The notes beneath the pieces are model-generated. The model was not told where the DNA came from. It worked only from the letters and a program-made list of their open reading frames with translations, and made no database searches. The position numbers and the translations under genes are program-made. A stretch of 64,000 nt of DNA from positions 3,658,001 to 3,722,000 of the forward strand of contig NZ_CP107995.1 in the NCBI RefSeq assembly GCF_036116635.1, written 5' to 3'. Positions 49,895 through 58,613 of this stretch are shown piece by piece (the stretch's first letter is position 1; every line of letters begins with the position of its first letter). This DNA is from Amycolatopsis sp. NBC_00345 (lineage in GTDB: Bacteria; Actinomycetota; Actinomycetes; Mycobacteriales; Pseudonocardiaceae).

Positions 49895-52408
49895 TCAGCC
49901 TCTCGTCGGGGTCAGCGCATCCAGCCGGTACTGCGCGGCCGACCAGGCCGGTGCGCCGTCCACGGGCACGATCCGCACGTCGATCGCGGACTGTCCACTG
50001 GTGACACTCGCGGGCAGCGCGAAGGTGTCCTCGAGCCAGCGGTGGGTGGTGTTCTTCAGTGGCTGTGTCCAGGTGCCGACCTGGACGCCGTCGATGAACA
50101 CCGCGGCCTGCTGGTAACCGTCGTCCTGGTCGCCGATCCGCAGCAGCCGGGCGCCCGCGTTGCGGGGATCCAGCGCCAGGGCGAAGTGCGCCGCGCCGGT
50201 CGCGGCGGCGACCGTCCTGCTCACCGGTCCTGCGACCTGGGTCCCTTCGAAGGTCGAAGTCAGGGTGTCTCGTGTCTCGCCTTCGGCGGTGTAGCCGTGC
50301 GCGGCCCGGCTGGCCTCGTCGCCGACGTCGATCAGATCGGTCTGCCGCATACCCGCGTCGGGTTGCCCGTACCAATACGCGGTGGTGCTGTACTCGGCGG
50401 GCGCGTCGTCGGCGGGGCCGTGTTCGATGCCGAACGTCAGCGCCGAGGAGAACGGCACCGCGTCGCCGGCCATCAGGCGGACGGCGCCGGTGCAGTCGTA
50501 CTGGCAGCCGTCACTGGCCACTTTGTACGCGGGGTTCCCGGTGAGCGGCATCGCGAAGTTCGTGCCGTCCCGGAAATACCAGCCGGACTCGAAGAAGTCC
50601 TCCGTCCCGGTGCCGTGCCATAACGGGCTGGCGGACCCGTCGACGTAGACGCGCTCGTCACCTTCGAGATAAGCCCGCTGGTTCCCGGTCGGGATACGCC
50701 CGGTCATGGTCTGCGTCTCGCCGTAGAACACGCCGCGTCCGGCGGCCCCGAGGATGGTCCAGTCGGCGCCGTTCCGCGTCAGTCCTTTGTGGCTGGTCGC
50801 GGTGAAGTAGCCCAGGTCGCCACCGGGCCGCAGCCCGGCGTCGACCTCTGGTGTCGGAGCCGAGGTGACCTCCACGCGGGCGCCGGTGATCGGCTCGCCA
50901 CTCGCGTTCACCAGTTCGACGACAGCGCTCCGGCGGTACGGCATCGGCCACCACGCGGTGAGCGCGCCGCCGTCCGTGGCGTCGATCGAGGACAGCATCG
51001 TGCGGCTGTCGAAACGCCCGAGTCCCGAGCCGAAGAACTCACCGAGCGGGGAGTCCACTGTGGTCTTCCCGTCGAAGGTGATCCGGAGCCGGGCCCCGCT
51101 CAGCACCGCCTGGGACGCGGCGAGCTGCGCCGGATCGCGCTGGTACCGGTAGACCTGGTAGCCGTTCCAGGTCTGCAGGACCAGCTGGTAGTCGTGCGCC
51201 TTCTCCTCACCGGGGTGATCGGGGCCGAGGTCGAGCACGTCGGTGCGCCGCCATTGGCCGTCGACCCGGGAGTGCACGTCGTAGCGGAACTCGTTGACGT
51301 CGGCGTCGGAGGAGACGAACGTGTTGGTGATCCGCAGTTCGGAATGGCCGGCGGTGAGGCTGGCCGGCAGGTCGAGCACCTGGTCGGCCCAGGTGCCGCG
51401 CGGCAGCGGGGCGCCGGTCGTCCACCGGCCGGCCGGCTTGCCGTCCACGGTGACGTCGGCGACCTGGTGCCCGATCACGGGATCCGGCCGCCGGGTGAGC
51501 CGGACACCGGTGTTGCCCGGATCGATCGCGACGCGGAACGAGCTGTGCCCGCCCGCGCCGAACGCCCGGCCGTCGTCCCGGACCCGGGGTTCGGACACGA
51601 GCTGGGGCAGGGTGACGCGCAGCTGGCTGATCGTGCCCGCCCCGCGGAGCGCGGCGAACCGCCCGGTCGAGCCGTCCGGCACGTCCGCGGTGACCGAGGT
51701 CGTCTTCGCCCGCGGCGCGGCCGGTTTGGGATCCCGGATGCCGAAGCCGCGCAGGCGATCCACCACGTCGAGCGCGCGGTCCCGCGGGTCGAAGGTCGGC
51801 ACCCCGGCCGAGTCGGGGAACTCGCGGTAGGTGACGTGGTAGAAGAGCGGGTTGTGCTGGACGGTCACCCGCATCGAATGCTGGTACGGCATCGGCACCT
51901 TGATCACCGAGCCGCCGGAGGTGTCGTCGCCGTCGCCGACCAGCGGCCACACGAACGGCGCGCCGAGCCGTCCGTCCACAATGTCCTGAAGCGAGCTGTT
52001 CAGCACGGTGCGGCCGTCGAGTTCGACCTTCAGCCTGCCGTTGTTGACCATGCTGCCCTCGTCGCGGGTGAACCACATGCTCTCGATCTCGCCGGCCCCG
52101 CTCTTCTCGGCGATCACGCAGCCCTCGGCAGTGGTGCGCAGGCAGCTGTACGTCCCGTTGAAGCCGTCGTCGTTGCCGCCGGTGCGGTCGAAGCTGGAGA
52201 ACTGCTTGGTCTGCGACCCCGGCCGCAACGCCGCCATCGCGTCGAGCGAGCGGTAGACGTCCCAGCCCACCGGCCCCACCGAGGCGGCTCCTGGTGGCCG
52301 GTCCGCCTGGGCATCGGCGGGCGCGGCCACGAATCCCATCACCACCAGTGCGGACGCCATCGCTATCAGTAGCGACCGGCAGGCATGACGAACTCTTCGG
52401 CTGTGCAT
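49895..52408 (-). CDS. Secreted GH172 (DUF2961) glycoside hydrolase
   Basis: 837 residues. The signal peptide is SLLIAMASALVVMGFVAAPADA. The DUF2961 core includes AEKSGAGEIESMWFTRDEGS (with an acidic pair), PMPYQHSMRVTVQHNPLFYHV and WHGTGTEDFFESGWYFRDGT with the catalytic-type Glu-Asp. DUF2961 proteins are now GH172, which includes difructose-dianhydride enzymes and exo-D-arabinofuranosidases. C-terminal beta-sandwich sequence (DPRNAGARLLRIGDQDDGYQ) completes the jelly-roll repeats. A LacI-type palindrome lies 129 nt upstream. With the GH43-like gene it suggests use of arabinan or fructan. No transporter genes are adjacent. Confidence 0.85.
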   Translation of the reverse strand: MHSRRVRHACRSLLIAMASALVVMGFVAAPADAQADRPPGAASVGPVGWDVYRSLDAMAALRPGSQTKQFSSFDRTGGNDDGFNGTYSCLRTTAEGCVIAEKSGAGEIESMWFTRDEGSMVNNGRLKVELDGRTVLNSSLQDIVDGRLGAPFVWPLVGDGDDTSGGSVIKVPMPYQHSMRVTVQHNPLFYHVTYREFPDSAGVPTFDPRDRALDVVDRLRGFGIRDPKPAAPRAKTTSVTADVPDGSTGRFAALRGAGTISQLRVTLPQLVSEPRVRDDGRAFGAGGHSSFRVAIDPGNTGVRLTRRPDPVIGHQVADVTVDGKPAGRWTTGAPLPRGTWADQVLDLPASLTAGHSELRITNTFVSSDADVNEFRYDVHSRVDGQWRRTDVLDLGPDHPGEEKAHDYQLVLQTWNGYQVYRYQRDPAQLAASQAVLSGARLRITFDGKTTVDSPLGEFFGSGLGRFDSRTMLSSIDATDGGALTAWWPMPYRRSAVVELVNASGEPITGARVEVTSAPTPEVDAGLRPGGDLGYFTATSHKGLTRNGADWTILGAAGRGVFYGETQTMTGRIPTGNQRAYLEGDERVYVDGSASPLWHGTGTEDFFESGWYFRDGTNFAMPLTGNPAYKVASDGCQYDCTGAVRLMAGDAVPFSSALTFGIEHGPADDAPAEYSTTAYWYGQPDAGMRQTDLIDVGDEASRAAHGYTAEGETRDTLTSTFEGTQVAGPVSRTVAAATGAAHFALALDPRNAGARLLRIGDQDDGYQQAAVFIDGVQVGTWTQPLKNTTHRWLEDTFALPASVTSGQSAIDVRIVPVDGAPAWSAAQYRLDALTPTRG

Positions 52409-52536
52409 CGCGGCACTCCGATCAAGGGGACGGGGAGGAACGGGGAAAGCCGCCGGCGGGGACCGGCGCGGGACTCGGTCAGATCTGGGCGAAGGCAGGG
52501 CGGTGGGGCACCGTGCGATGGGGGTCGACGGAAAAC

Positions 52537-52552
52537 GGGTAATCGATTACCC
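52537..52552. promoter_or_regulatory. LacI-type operator GGGTAATCGATTACCC upstream of the GH172 operon
   Basis: A perfect 16-bp palindrome with central TCGA, the form bound by LacI/GalR-family repressors of sugar operons. No LacI gene is in the window, so its regulator is encoded elsewhere. Confidence 0.75.
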
Positions 52553-53022
52553 ATCTGACGTTAGGGGCGCCCGGGAGAATGTGTCAAGGGTCACATTGCG
52601 GGTGTTTGCCCAGGTTAGGCGGAACGGCCTAATGCGCCTGGGGGTCGTCCGGGGCGACTCGGGAGCGGGTTCGCTCGCCCCTGGGCGTGGGGTTCCTCGC
52701 CGGGGCGAAGCGGATCCGGGGGGTGGCAACGGGGCCGGGCGACCGTCTTCTCCGGACTGGACGGGCGTGCGGGAATCAGCGGAAGCGCGGCATCGCAGTC
52801 GTCTCTTCGCGGCTTGCGCGGGAGACCGGGCTCCGTCGACCAGACTGCCTCGGGATGGTCTCCGCGCGACCGCCCTCGTCGCCGAACACCACGACATCCA
52901 CGTCGGCATGGGCCAGTTCGCCTCTTTGCCGCAGTACCGCTGCCGGTCCCTTGCCCGGAAAGGCTTAGCTCGCGGTCACTGCCGCTCGCCGGCTCGCCCG
53001 CACCCGCGAAAGCCGCTCTGCG
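52553..53022. other. 470-bp stretch without a supported gene
   Basis: GC-rich and without convincing coding frames. A plus-strand frame contains AEHHDIHVGMGQF, faintly like luciferase-type oxidoreductases, but with no other family motif. Probably eroded DNA next to the truncated luciferase-like fragment. Confidence 0.3.
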
Positions 53023-53456
53023 TCACTTCAGCTGCGGGATCACTTCCGCGACGATGAGCTCGACCAGGTCGGCGAACTCCCCGGCGGGGCAGCCGCCCAT
53101 GGTGGGGGAGACCAAGTGGGTGTCGGCGGCGAGCATTTCGGCGGCGCGGTTCAGCCGGTCGGCGACCTCGGCCGGGCTTCCCACCATCGCCGGTCCGTGG
53201 GTCGTGACGTGGTCGAAGTCGAGCGGTGGCCCGGGGAACGGCGTGGACTGGGCCCGGTTGCCCCGCTGCGTCATGAGGTCGAAGCAGGCGCGGTACCGCG
53301 GCTCCCGTGCCCCCTGGCTGGTCTTGCCGACGTTGACGTGCCAAGCGGCCCCGACCCGTGACTCCCGGCCGTGCCCGTACGAGGCAAACTTCGCGCGGTA
53401 ATCCTCCGCCACGCGGACCGGGTCGAGGTTCGCCGCGAGGATCACCGGCGGGCGCC
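53023..53456 (-). pseudogene. Luciferase-like (LLM class) oxidoreductase, C-terminal fragment
   Basis: The minus strand ends with FDHVTTHGPAMVGSPAEVAD, then RLNRAAEMLAADTHLVSPTM and VELIVAEVIPQLK, the typical C-terminus of flavin-dependent luciferase-like monooxygenases. Upstream the reading stops making sense near 53456, and the N-terminal barrel is missing, replaced by the AraC gene region. It is a 5'-truncated remnant. Confidence 0.6.
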
Positions 53457-53589
53457 GAGTAGATGTACTCGAGTCCGTGGTGTGCGGGGCCAGCCGGCCG
53501 GTGCCGCCGGAACGGGCCGGCGCGCCGCTGCCCATGCCCCGATCCTGGCCGGTGGCCGGTGGGCCCGGCCACCGATAAGCTGACGTCCG

Positions 53590-54375
53590 ATGCAGGAAAA
53601 CCGCCAGCCTGTCCCCCATCCCCGGAAATGGGGGCAGGCGACGCCGCACGGCGCCGGCTGGCTCCCGCACGGCTATCACCTCGACACCCACTCCCACGCC
53701 CAAGGCCAGCTGGTCTACGCGGCCGCCGGCGCCATGGTCACCACGACCTTGCACGGGACCTGGGTGGCCCCCGCCAACCGGGTCACCTGGACTCCCCCGG
53801 GCTTCGAGCATTCCCACCGCTTCTACGGCAGAACCGACGCCCGCATCGTCGCCGTCCCCGCCGGCGAGTGTCACGGACTCGCGCCACAGCCCAGCGTTTT
53901 CGCGGTCAGCGCGCTGGTGCGCGAGGCGCTGCTGGCCCTCACGAACCCGAGCGGCCGGTCCGCCGACGCCGAACGGCGGCTGCGCGCCGTGGTGATCGAC
54001 GAGCTCGTCGAGACCCCCGAACAGTCCCTGCACCTGCCCGAGCCGCACGACGACCGGCTGCGCGCCGCCACGGAACTGCTGCGCGCCGATCCCGGCCGGA
54101 CCATCACGCTGGCCGAGCTGGGGCGGGCCGCGGGGGCGAGCGAACGCACCTTGAGCCGGCTGTTCCACACCGACCTCGGCATGAGCTTTCACCGCTGGCG
54201 CACGATCCTCCGGATCCACCAGGCCGTGTTCCACCTGACCGGCGGCCAGTCGGTCACCGATACCGCGATCGCGTGCGGGTGGTCCAACCCGTCCACCTTC
54301 ATCGAGGCGTTCACCGCCGTCGTCGGCCAGACGCCGGGCCGGTACCAAGCCGAGCTGAACGTTCGCGGCGAATAG
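53590..54375 (+). CDS. AraC-family transcriptional regulator
   Basis: 261 residues. An N-terminal cupin-like domain (HTHAQGQ-like segment HSHAQGQLVYAAAGAMVTTT, PANRVTWTPPGFEHSHRFYG) precedes two helix-turn-helix motifs: ITLAELGRAAGASERTLSRL and SVTDTAIACGWSNPSTFIEA, ending QTPGRYQ. It is on the same strand as, and 135 nt upstream of, the PobA-like hydroxylase, so it is likely its activator, though this is inferred from position. Confidence 0.9.
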   Translation: MQENRQPVPHPRKWGQATPHGAGWLPHGYHLDTHSHAQGQLVYAAAGAMVTTTLHGTWVAPANRVTWTPPGFEHSHRFYGRTDARIVAVPAGECHGLAPQPSVFAVSALVREALLALTNPSGRSADAERRLRAVVIDELVETPEQSLHLPEPHDDRLRAATELLRADPGRTITLAELGRAAGASERTLSRLFHTDLGMSFHRWRTILRIHQAVFHLTGGQSVTDTAIACGWSNPSTFIEAFTAVVGQTPGRYQAELNVRGE

Positions 54376-54510
54376 CGGCACCCTCCGCCAGGTTGGCGGG
54401 TTTCCTTTATCGGCTGACAGGTTACCGGTGGTCGACGCCCGGCTCGAGGGGCCACAGTGGTGATCAGCGGCGATCACGCCGTTCTGGAAACCTTCCCGAA
54501 AGCGGAGAAA

Positions 54511-55680
54511 ATGACCCAGCAGAACGAAACCGCCAGCGTGGTCATCGTGGGCGGCGGAGTCGCCGGTCTCACGCTCGGCACGTTCCTCCTGCGCAGCGGA
54601 ATCCACTGCACGATTCTGGAGAAACACAGCCGCGAACACGTCGAAAACCGGCAGCGGGCGGGCTCTCTCGATGCCAGTGGCGTGCGCACGCTCCGGCAGT
54701 GGGGAATCGAAGAGGTCGTGGAGGAAATCAGCACCGGCGATTCCGCCGATCCGGGGATGCCGCTTCTGGTCGACGGGCAGAAGCGGCTGTGGAAGATGGA
54801 CGGGCACGGGGAGGACGAGGCGGACTCGGCCTTCTGCCCGCAGCAGGTCCTCGTCCGCAACCTCATCAAGCTGTTCCTCCGCGACGGCGGCGACCTCCGG
54901 TTCGAGTCCGAGGACATTTCCCTGGAGGGCGTCGAAACGGACTCTCCCACGGTGCGATACCGGGCTCCCGACGGCTCGGCGAAAGTGATCAGCTGCGATT
55001 TCATCGCCGGCAGCGACGGCTATCACGGCGTCAGCCGGACGGTGATCCCCGAAGACGTCCTCAAGTGCGACACGCACGAGTTCGGTTACGCCTGGCTGAC
55101 CATTCTCGCGGAGGTGCCGGCGGATCCCCTCGCGGTGATGGCGGTGCACTCCCGCGGTTTCGCGGCGCAGATCACCCGCGGCCCCAACGCCAGCCGGCTC
55201 TACCTGCAGTGCCCGCTCACCGATTCGGTCGGCCAGTGGCCGGACGAGCGCATCTGGGCCGAGCTGGAGACCCGGTTCGGCGCCCCGCCCGCGGTCCGGG
55301 GACCGATCGTGAGCAAGCAGGTCGTGCCGCTTCGCGGGGTGGTGTTCAGCCCCATGAGCCACGGCCGGCTGTACCTCGTCGGGGACGCCGCCCACCTCAT
55401 TTCGCCGATGAGCGCCGAGGGGATGAGCCTGGCCCTGCACGACGCCGAGGCGCTCGCCCGCGCGGTCGTCAAGCACGTCGACGAAGGTGATTCGAGCCTG
55501 CTCAAGAGCTACTCCGACACCTGCCTGGACTACATCTGGGAGCGTCAGGCCGCCGCGGTCTGGATGACCGACACGATGCACGACTCCGGTGACGCCTCCT
55601 ACCGGGGCGAGTTCCTCAGGAAGGTCGCCCGGGCGAACCTGGAAACCCTGACACAGCAACGCACCGCCGCGCAGAGCTGA
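54511..55680 (+). CDS. FAD-dependent aromatic hydroxylase, PobA-like
   Basis: 389 residues, close to 4-hydroxybenzoate 3-monooxygenase (about 394). FAD motif VVIVGGGVAGLTLGTFLLRS, then the family segment HVENRQRAGSLDASGVRTLR, DFIAGSDGYHGVSRTVIP (DG motif) and the second FAD motif YLVGDAAHLISPMSAEGMSL (GD). It should hydroxylate an aromatic acid ortho to an existing hydroxyl. ATG 54511 has GGAG at a short distance of 3 nt; a GTG at 54457 is possible. It is transcribed with the AraC regulator upstream. Confidence 0.85.
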   Translation: MTQQNETASVVIVGGGVAGLTLGTFLLRSGIHCTILEKHSREHVENRQRAGSLDASGVRTLRQWGIEEVVEEISTGDSADPGMPLLVDGQKRLWKMDGHGEDEADSAFCPQQVLVRNLIKLFLRDGGDLRFESEDISLEGVETDSPTVRYRAPDGSAKVISCDFIAGSDGYHGVSRTVIPEDVLKCDTHEFGYAWLTILAEVPADPLAVMAVHSRGFAAQITRGPNASRLYLQCPLTDSVGQWPDERIWAELETRFGAPPAVRGPIVSKQVVPLRGVVFSPMSHGRLYLVGDAAHLISPMSAEGMSLALHDAEALARAVVKHVDEGDSSLLKSYSDTCLDYIWERQAAAVWMTDTMHDSGDASYRGEFLRKVARANLETLTQQRTAAQS

Positions 55681-55700
55681 CCCAGAGCTGACCCAGCGGG

Positions 55701-55730
55701 GAGCCGGGCGGCCCGCCGATGGCCCGGCTC
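55701..55730. terminator. Convergent hairpin GAGCCGGGC...GCCCGGCTC
   Basis: Nine-base perfect arms with a 12-nt loop between the hydroxylase stop and the SDR stop, overlapping the latter. A likely bidirectional terminator. Confidence 0.65.
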
Positions 55731-56607
55731 ACGCGTCGGCGGAGAGAACTCCTTCGAGCACGGCGGCGGTGGCCTCCCACAGTTCGGCCTGGATTTTCTC
55801 GCTCCGTCCGGGTTCCGGGCACAGGAGGGGTTTCGCGTCCTTGACGGAGAAATAGCCACTGGTGGTTTCGGCGAAGGCGGGATCGGTCGCGAGTCGCGTG
55901 ATGATCCCGGCGCCGCGGCGGGGATCCCCGATCCGCAAGGTCTTCAGGATTCGCTCGAGTGCTCCGGCGAAGGGCAGCTCACGGCCGAGGCCGCTGACGT
56001 TGAAACCGGGATCGCAGCAGTTCGCCGTGACCCCCGTGCCGGCCAGGCGCCGGCCGAGTTCCTGGCTGAACATGATGTCCATCAGTTTCGACCGGCCATA
56101 GTGGACCATGGATTCCCGCCTCGTGTATTCGGCGGTGCGCGTCACGTCGCGGGCCGGGTCGAGGTGGCCGGCCTGCCGGGCGGCCTCGGAGGCGACCGTG
56201 ACGACCCGCGCCGGGGCCGAAGCCACCAGTTTGCCGCGCAGGGTCTCGGTGAGCACCCACGGGGCGAGATAGTTCACTGCGGTCATCTCGGCGAACCCTT
56301 CGGCGGTCACGCGCTGGGAGAACGCGTGCAGTCCGGCGTTGTTGACCAGTACGTCGATGCTGTCGTAGTGGGCGTCGATCTCCTGCCCGGCCCGGCGGAC
56401 GTCGCGCAGGGAGGTCAAGTCCGCGCTGAACGCGTCGACGGGCGTACCGGGGGCGGCCTCCTCGATCTCGTGGCGCAACGCGTCCACCTTGTGCGGGCTC
56501 CGGGCGACGATCCCGAGGTGGGCGCCGTGGCGGGCCAGATCGAGAGCGACCAGCCGGCCCAGGCCACTGGTGGCCCCGGTGATGACGACGATCGGTCGGC
56601 TGTCCAT
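55729..56607 (-). CDS. Short-chain dehydrogenase/reductase (retinol-dehydrogenase-like)
   Basis: 292 residues. Cofactor motif VVITGATSGLGRLVALDLAR, then VLVNNAGLHAF (NNAG), VVTVASEAARQAGHL (catalytic Ser position) and the active site YGRSKLMDIMF (Tyr-x3-Lys). The C-terminal extension matches retinol dehydrogenase-like NAD(P)-dependent reductases. Its promoter contains the palindrome TGAGGTACCTCA. It lies 92 nt after the MarR gene on the same strand, which probably controls it. Confidence 0.88.
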   Translation of the reverse strand: MDSRPIVVITGATSGLGRLVALDLARHGAHLGIVARSPHKVDALRHEIEEAAPGTPVDAFSADLTSLRDVRRAGQEIDAHYDSIDVLVNNAGLHAFSQRVTAEGFAEMTAVNYLAPWVLTETLRGKLVASAPARVVTVASEAARQAGHLDPARDVTRTAEYTRRESMVHYGRSKLMDIMFSQELGRRLAGTGVTANCCDPGFNVSGLGRELPFAGALERILKTLRIGDPRRGAGIITRLATDPAFAETTSGYFSVKDAKPLLCPEPGRSEKIQAELWEATAAVLEGVLSADA

Positions 56608-56658
56608 GGATGCTCCGCTTCGGCCCGTTGACGAGGTACGCCCTCAACGTAGCACCAC

Positions 56659-56670
56659 TGAGGTACCTCA
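56659..56670. promoter_or_regulatory. Palindrome TGAGGTACCTCA upstream of the SDR gene
   Basis: A perfect 12-bp palindrome in the 92-nt gap between the MarR and SDR genes, with a second half-site GAGGTAC at 56632-56638. The probable operator for the MarR protein. Confidence 0.6.
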
Positions 56671-56699
56671 TCAATCGGCCGGCCCCCGTCCGTGACGGG

Positions 56700-57134
56700 T
56701 CAGCCGGCGCCGGTGGCGAGGTCGATGGCGTCGAGCAGTTCGGCCAGACCGGCCAGCTGTTCCGGGTCGAGGCTGCCGAAGATCCGCTGGAGCAGCTGGT
56801 CTCCCGCACGGGTACTCGCGGCCAGCGCCGTGGCGCCCGCCTCGGTGAGCGCGACGAGTTTGGCCCGGCCGTCGCTGGGATCGGACCGGCGTTCGACCAG
56901 CTTGTCCCGCTCGAGGCTTTCCACTGTTTGAGTGACCGTGCGCTGGGCGAACCCCAGCTCCCCGGCCAGCGAGGCCTGCCGGATCGAGCCCGTCCGGTCG
57001 AGCACCTGCAGCACCTTCGTCCGAGCCAGCGACAGCCCGCTGGCGACCATGTGCTCATCGAGCACCTTCCGCACCCGGTACGCCTGCGACAGGAAGCGCA
57101 AACCCACCTGATCCGGCTGGGGGCCGTCGGCCAT
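56700..57134 (-). CDS. MarR-family regulator
   Basis: 144 residues. The winged helix is SLARTKVLQVLDRTGSIRQA, LAGELGFAQRTVTQTVESLE (recognition helix) and RRSDPSDGRAKLVALTEAG (wing). Start ATG 57134 has GGAG 8 nt upstream; a GTG two codons earlier is possible. It is followed by the SDR gene with a palindromic operator between, suggesting it represses that gene. Confidence 0.9.
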   Translation of the reverse strand: MADGPQPDQVGLRFLSQAYRVRKVLDEHMVASGLSLARTKVLQVLDRTGSIRQASLAGELGFAQRTVTQTVESLERDKLVERRSDPSDGRAKLVALTEAGATALAASTRAGDQLLQRIFGSLDPEQLAGLAELLDAIDLATGAG

Positions 57135-57239
57135 GATCACTGCTCCAGTCGCAGAACGGTCGTACGAGAACCCCGCGAGGCTACCTCGACGGGCCGCTGG
57201 GAACGGGTGCCCTGTCCGTGGCGACCAGCGACCCGGAGC

Positions 57240-57440
57240 TCAGGCGAAGCGACCGCCGCCGTCGACGTGGAGCACCGTCCCGGTCGTGAAGCGGTTGGTC
57301 AGCACGAACAGCGCGGCCTCGACGATGTCCTCGGTGGCGCCGAAACGCCGGGCCGGGTTCTTGGCCGCGACACCGTCGAGGAACGCGGCCTTCTTCTCGC
57401 CCATGCCGTTCCACGCGCCGGAGTCGACGATTGCGCACAC
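57240..57440 (-). pseudogene. SDR C-terminal fragment
   Basis: 66 codons ending NPARRFGATEDIVEAALFVL and GTVLHVDGGGRFA, the C-terminal substrate/cofactor lid of a classical short-chain dehydrogenase. The cofactor motif and the Tyr-x3-Lys active site are missing. The M20 gene stop lies only 12 nt upstream, so the gene was truncated from its 5' side. Confidence 0.75.
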
Positions 57441-57452
57441 CGCATACCGAGG

Positions 57453-58613
57453 TCAGCGGCCGGCCGTCTTCGCGATCAGCCGGGCCCGGATCGGCTCCGA
57501 CTGGGCGACCTCGGCGATCGTGAGGGCCATCGCGAGGCCGGCGTCGTGGACGAAGCGGTCGCCGTCGGGGCCGCCGGCCGCGACGCCGAAAGCTGCGGTG
57601 TGGTTGCCGGCTTCGGGTGGGAGGTCGAAGGACAGCATCGGGTGGATCGCGGGGATCCGCAGCGAGACGTTGCCCATGTCGGTCGAGCCGAACATCTTGT
57701 CCGGGTAGTCGGGAAAGGTCCGGCCGATGGCCTTCGCGTGCTTTTCGAACAGCGGCGCCAAATCGAGGTCGTGCCGGAATTCGCGGTAGACGGACGGCAA
57801 TGCGGTGTACTCGACGCTCGTGCCGGTGGCCACCGCGCCCGCGTCGAAGCAGCGCCGCACCCGCTCCCACACCTCGTCGACTTCGGTGATGGTGTCGGCG
57901 CGGATCATGCAGTCGACGACGGCGTGGTCGGGGATGACGTTGACGGCCGCCCCGGCTTCCTTGACGACGTGGTGCACCCGGATGCCGTCGCGCAACTGCT
58001 GGCGCAGCAAGCCGATCGAGGTCTGGGCGACGACCGTCGCGTCCGCCGCGTTCAGCGCGCTCCACGGGCGCGAGGCGTGCCCGCCGACCCCCGTGTACGT
58101 CACCAGCCAGGACCGCGAAGCGCGCAGCTGCGGGATGACGACGTCCTTGAGCTGCGGGTGCACCATCATGGCTGCGTGGGTGTCATCGAAGACACCGCGG
58201 TTGACCATGATCTCCTTGCCGGTCCCCTTTTCCTCCGCCGGAGTGCCGAAAACCCGCACCGTCAGCCCGAGTTCGCCGGCGTAGGGGGCCAACGCCAGCG
58301 CGGCGCCGACCGCGGACGCGGCGATGGCGTTGTGGCCGCAGCCGTGCCCGATGCCGGGGAGCGCGTCCATTTCCGCGCACAGGCCGAACACGAAGCCGCC
58401 GGACCCGGCCGAGGCCACGAACGCCGTCGGCAGACCGGCCACGCCTTTCTCCACCGTGAACCGGCCGCGTTCGAGCGCCTCGATGATCGACGCCGAGGTC
58501 TCGTACTCCTCGAACGCCAGCTCGGGATTGGCGTTGATCCGGTGCGAAAGGTCCAGGACCCCGCCCAGATTCTGCTCGAACGCGTGCTCGACGCGCTGGT
58601 CGACGCCGGTCAT
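57453..58613 (-). CDS. M20-family amidohydrolase
   Basis: 386 residues. Metal-site motifs of M20D amidohydrolases are visible: LCAEMDALPGIGHGCGHN (Asp and His), GTPAEEKGTGKEIM (Glu pair) and MMVHPQ (His). The dimerisation domain contains YTGVGGHASRPWSALNAADA. These enzymes cleave N-acyl amino acids or carbamoyl amino acids (relatives are AbgB and IAA-amino acid hydrolases). The start overlaps the deacetylase stop (ATGA), so both act in one pathway. Confidence 0.88.
   Translation of the reverse strand: MTGVDQRVEHAFEQNLGGVLDLSHRINANPELAFEEYETSASIIEALERGRFTVEKGVAGLPTAFVASAGSGGFVFGLCAEMDALPGIGHGCGHNAIAASAVGAALALAPYAGELGLTVRVFGTPAEEKGTGKEIMVNRGVFDDTHAAMMVHPQLKDVVIPQLRASRSWLVTYTGVGGHASRPWSALNAADATVVAQTSIGLLRQQLRDGIRVHHVVKEAGAAVNVIPDHAVVDCMIRADTITEVDEVWERVRRCFDAGAVATGTSVEYTALPSVYREFRHDLDLAPLFEKHAKAIGRTFPDYPDKMFGSTDMGNVSLRIPAIHPMLSFDLPPEAGNHTAAFGVAAGGPDGDRFVHDAGLAMALTIAEVAQSEPIRARLIAKTAGR

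Noticed and set aside
52503..53057. Plus-strand frame with AEHHDIHVGMGQF as a luciferase-like gene
   Set aside because: Only this short match; no ribosome binding site, no other family motif, and the real luciferase fragment is on the other strand.
53463..55490. 675-codon plus-strand frame over the AraC and PobA-like genes
   Set aside because: A different frame from both real genes, Arg-rich and motif-free.
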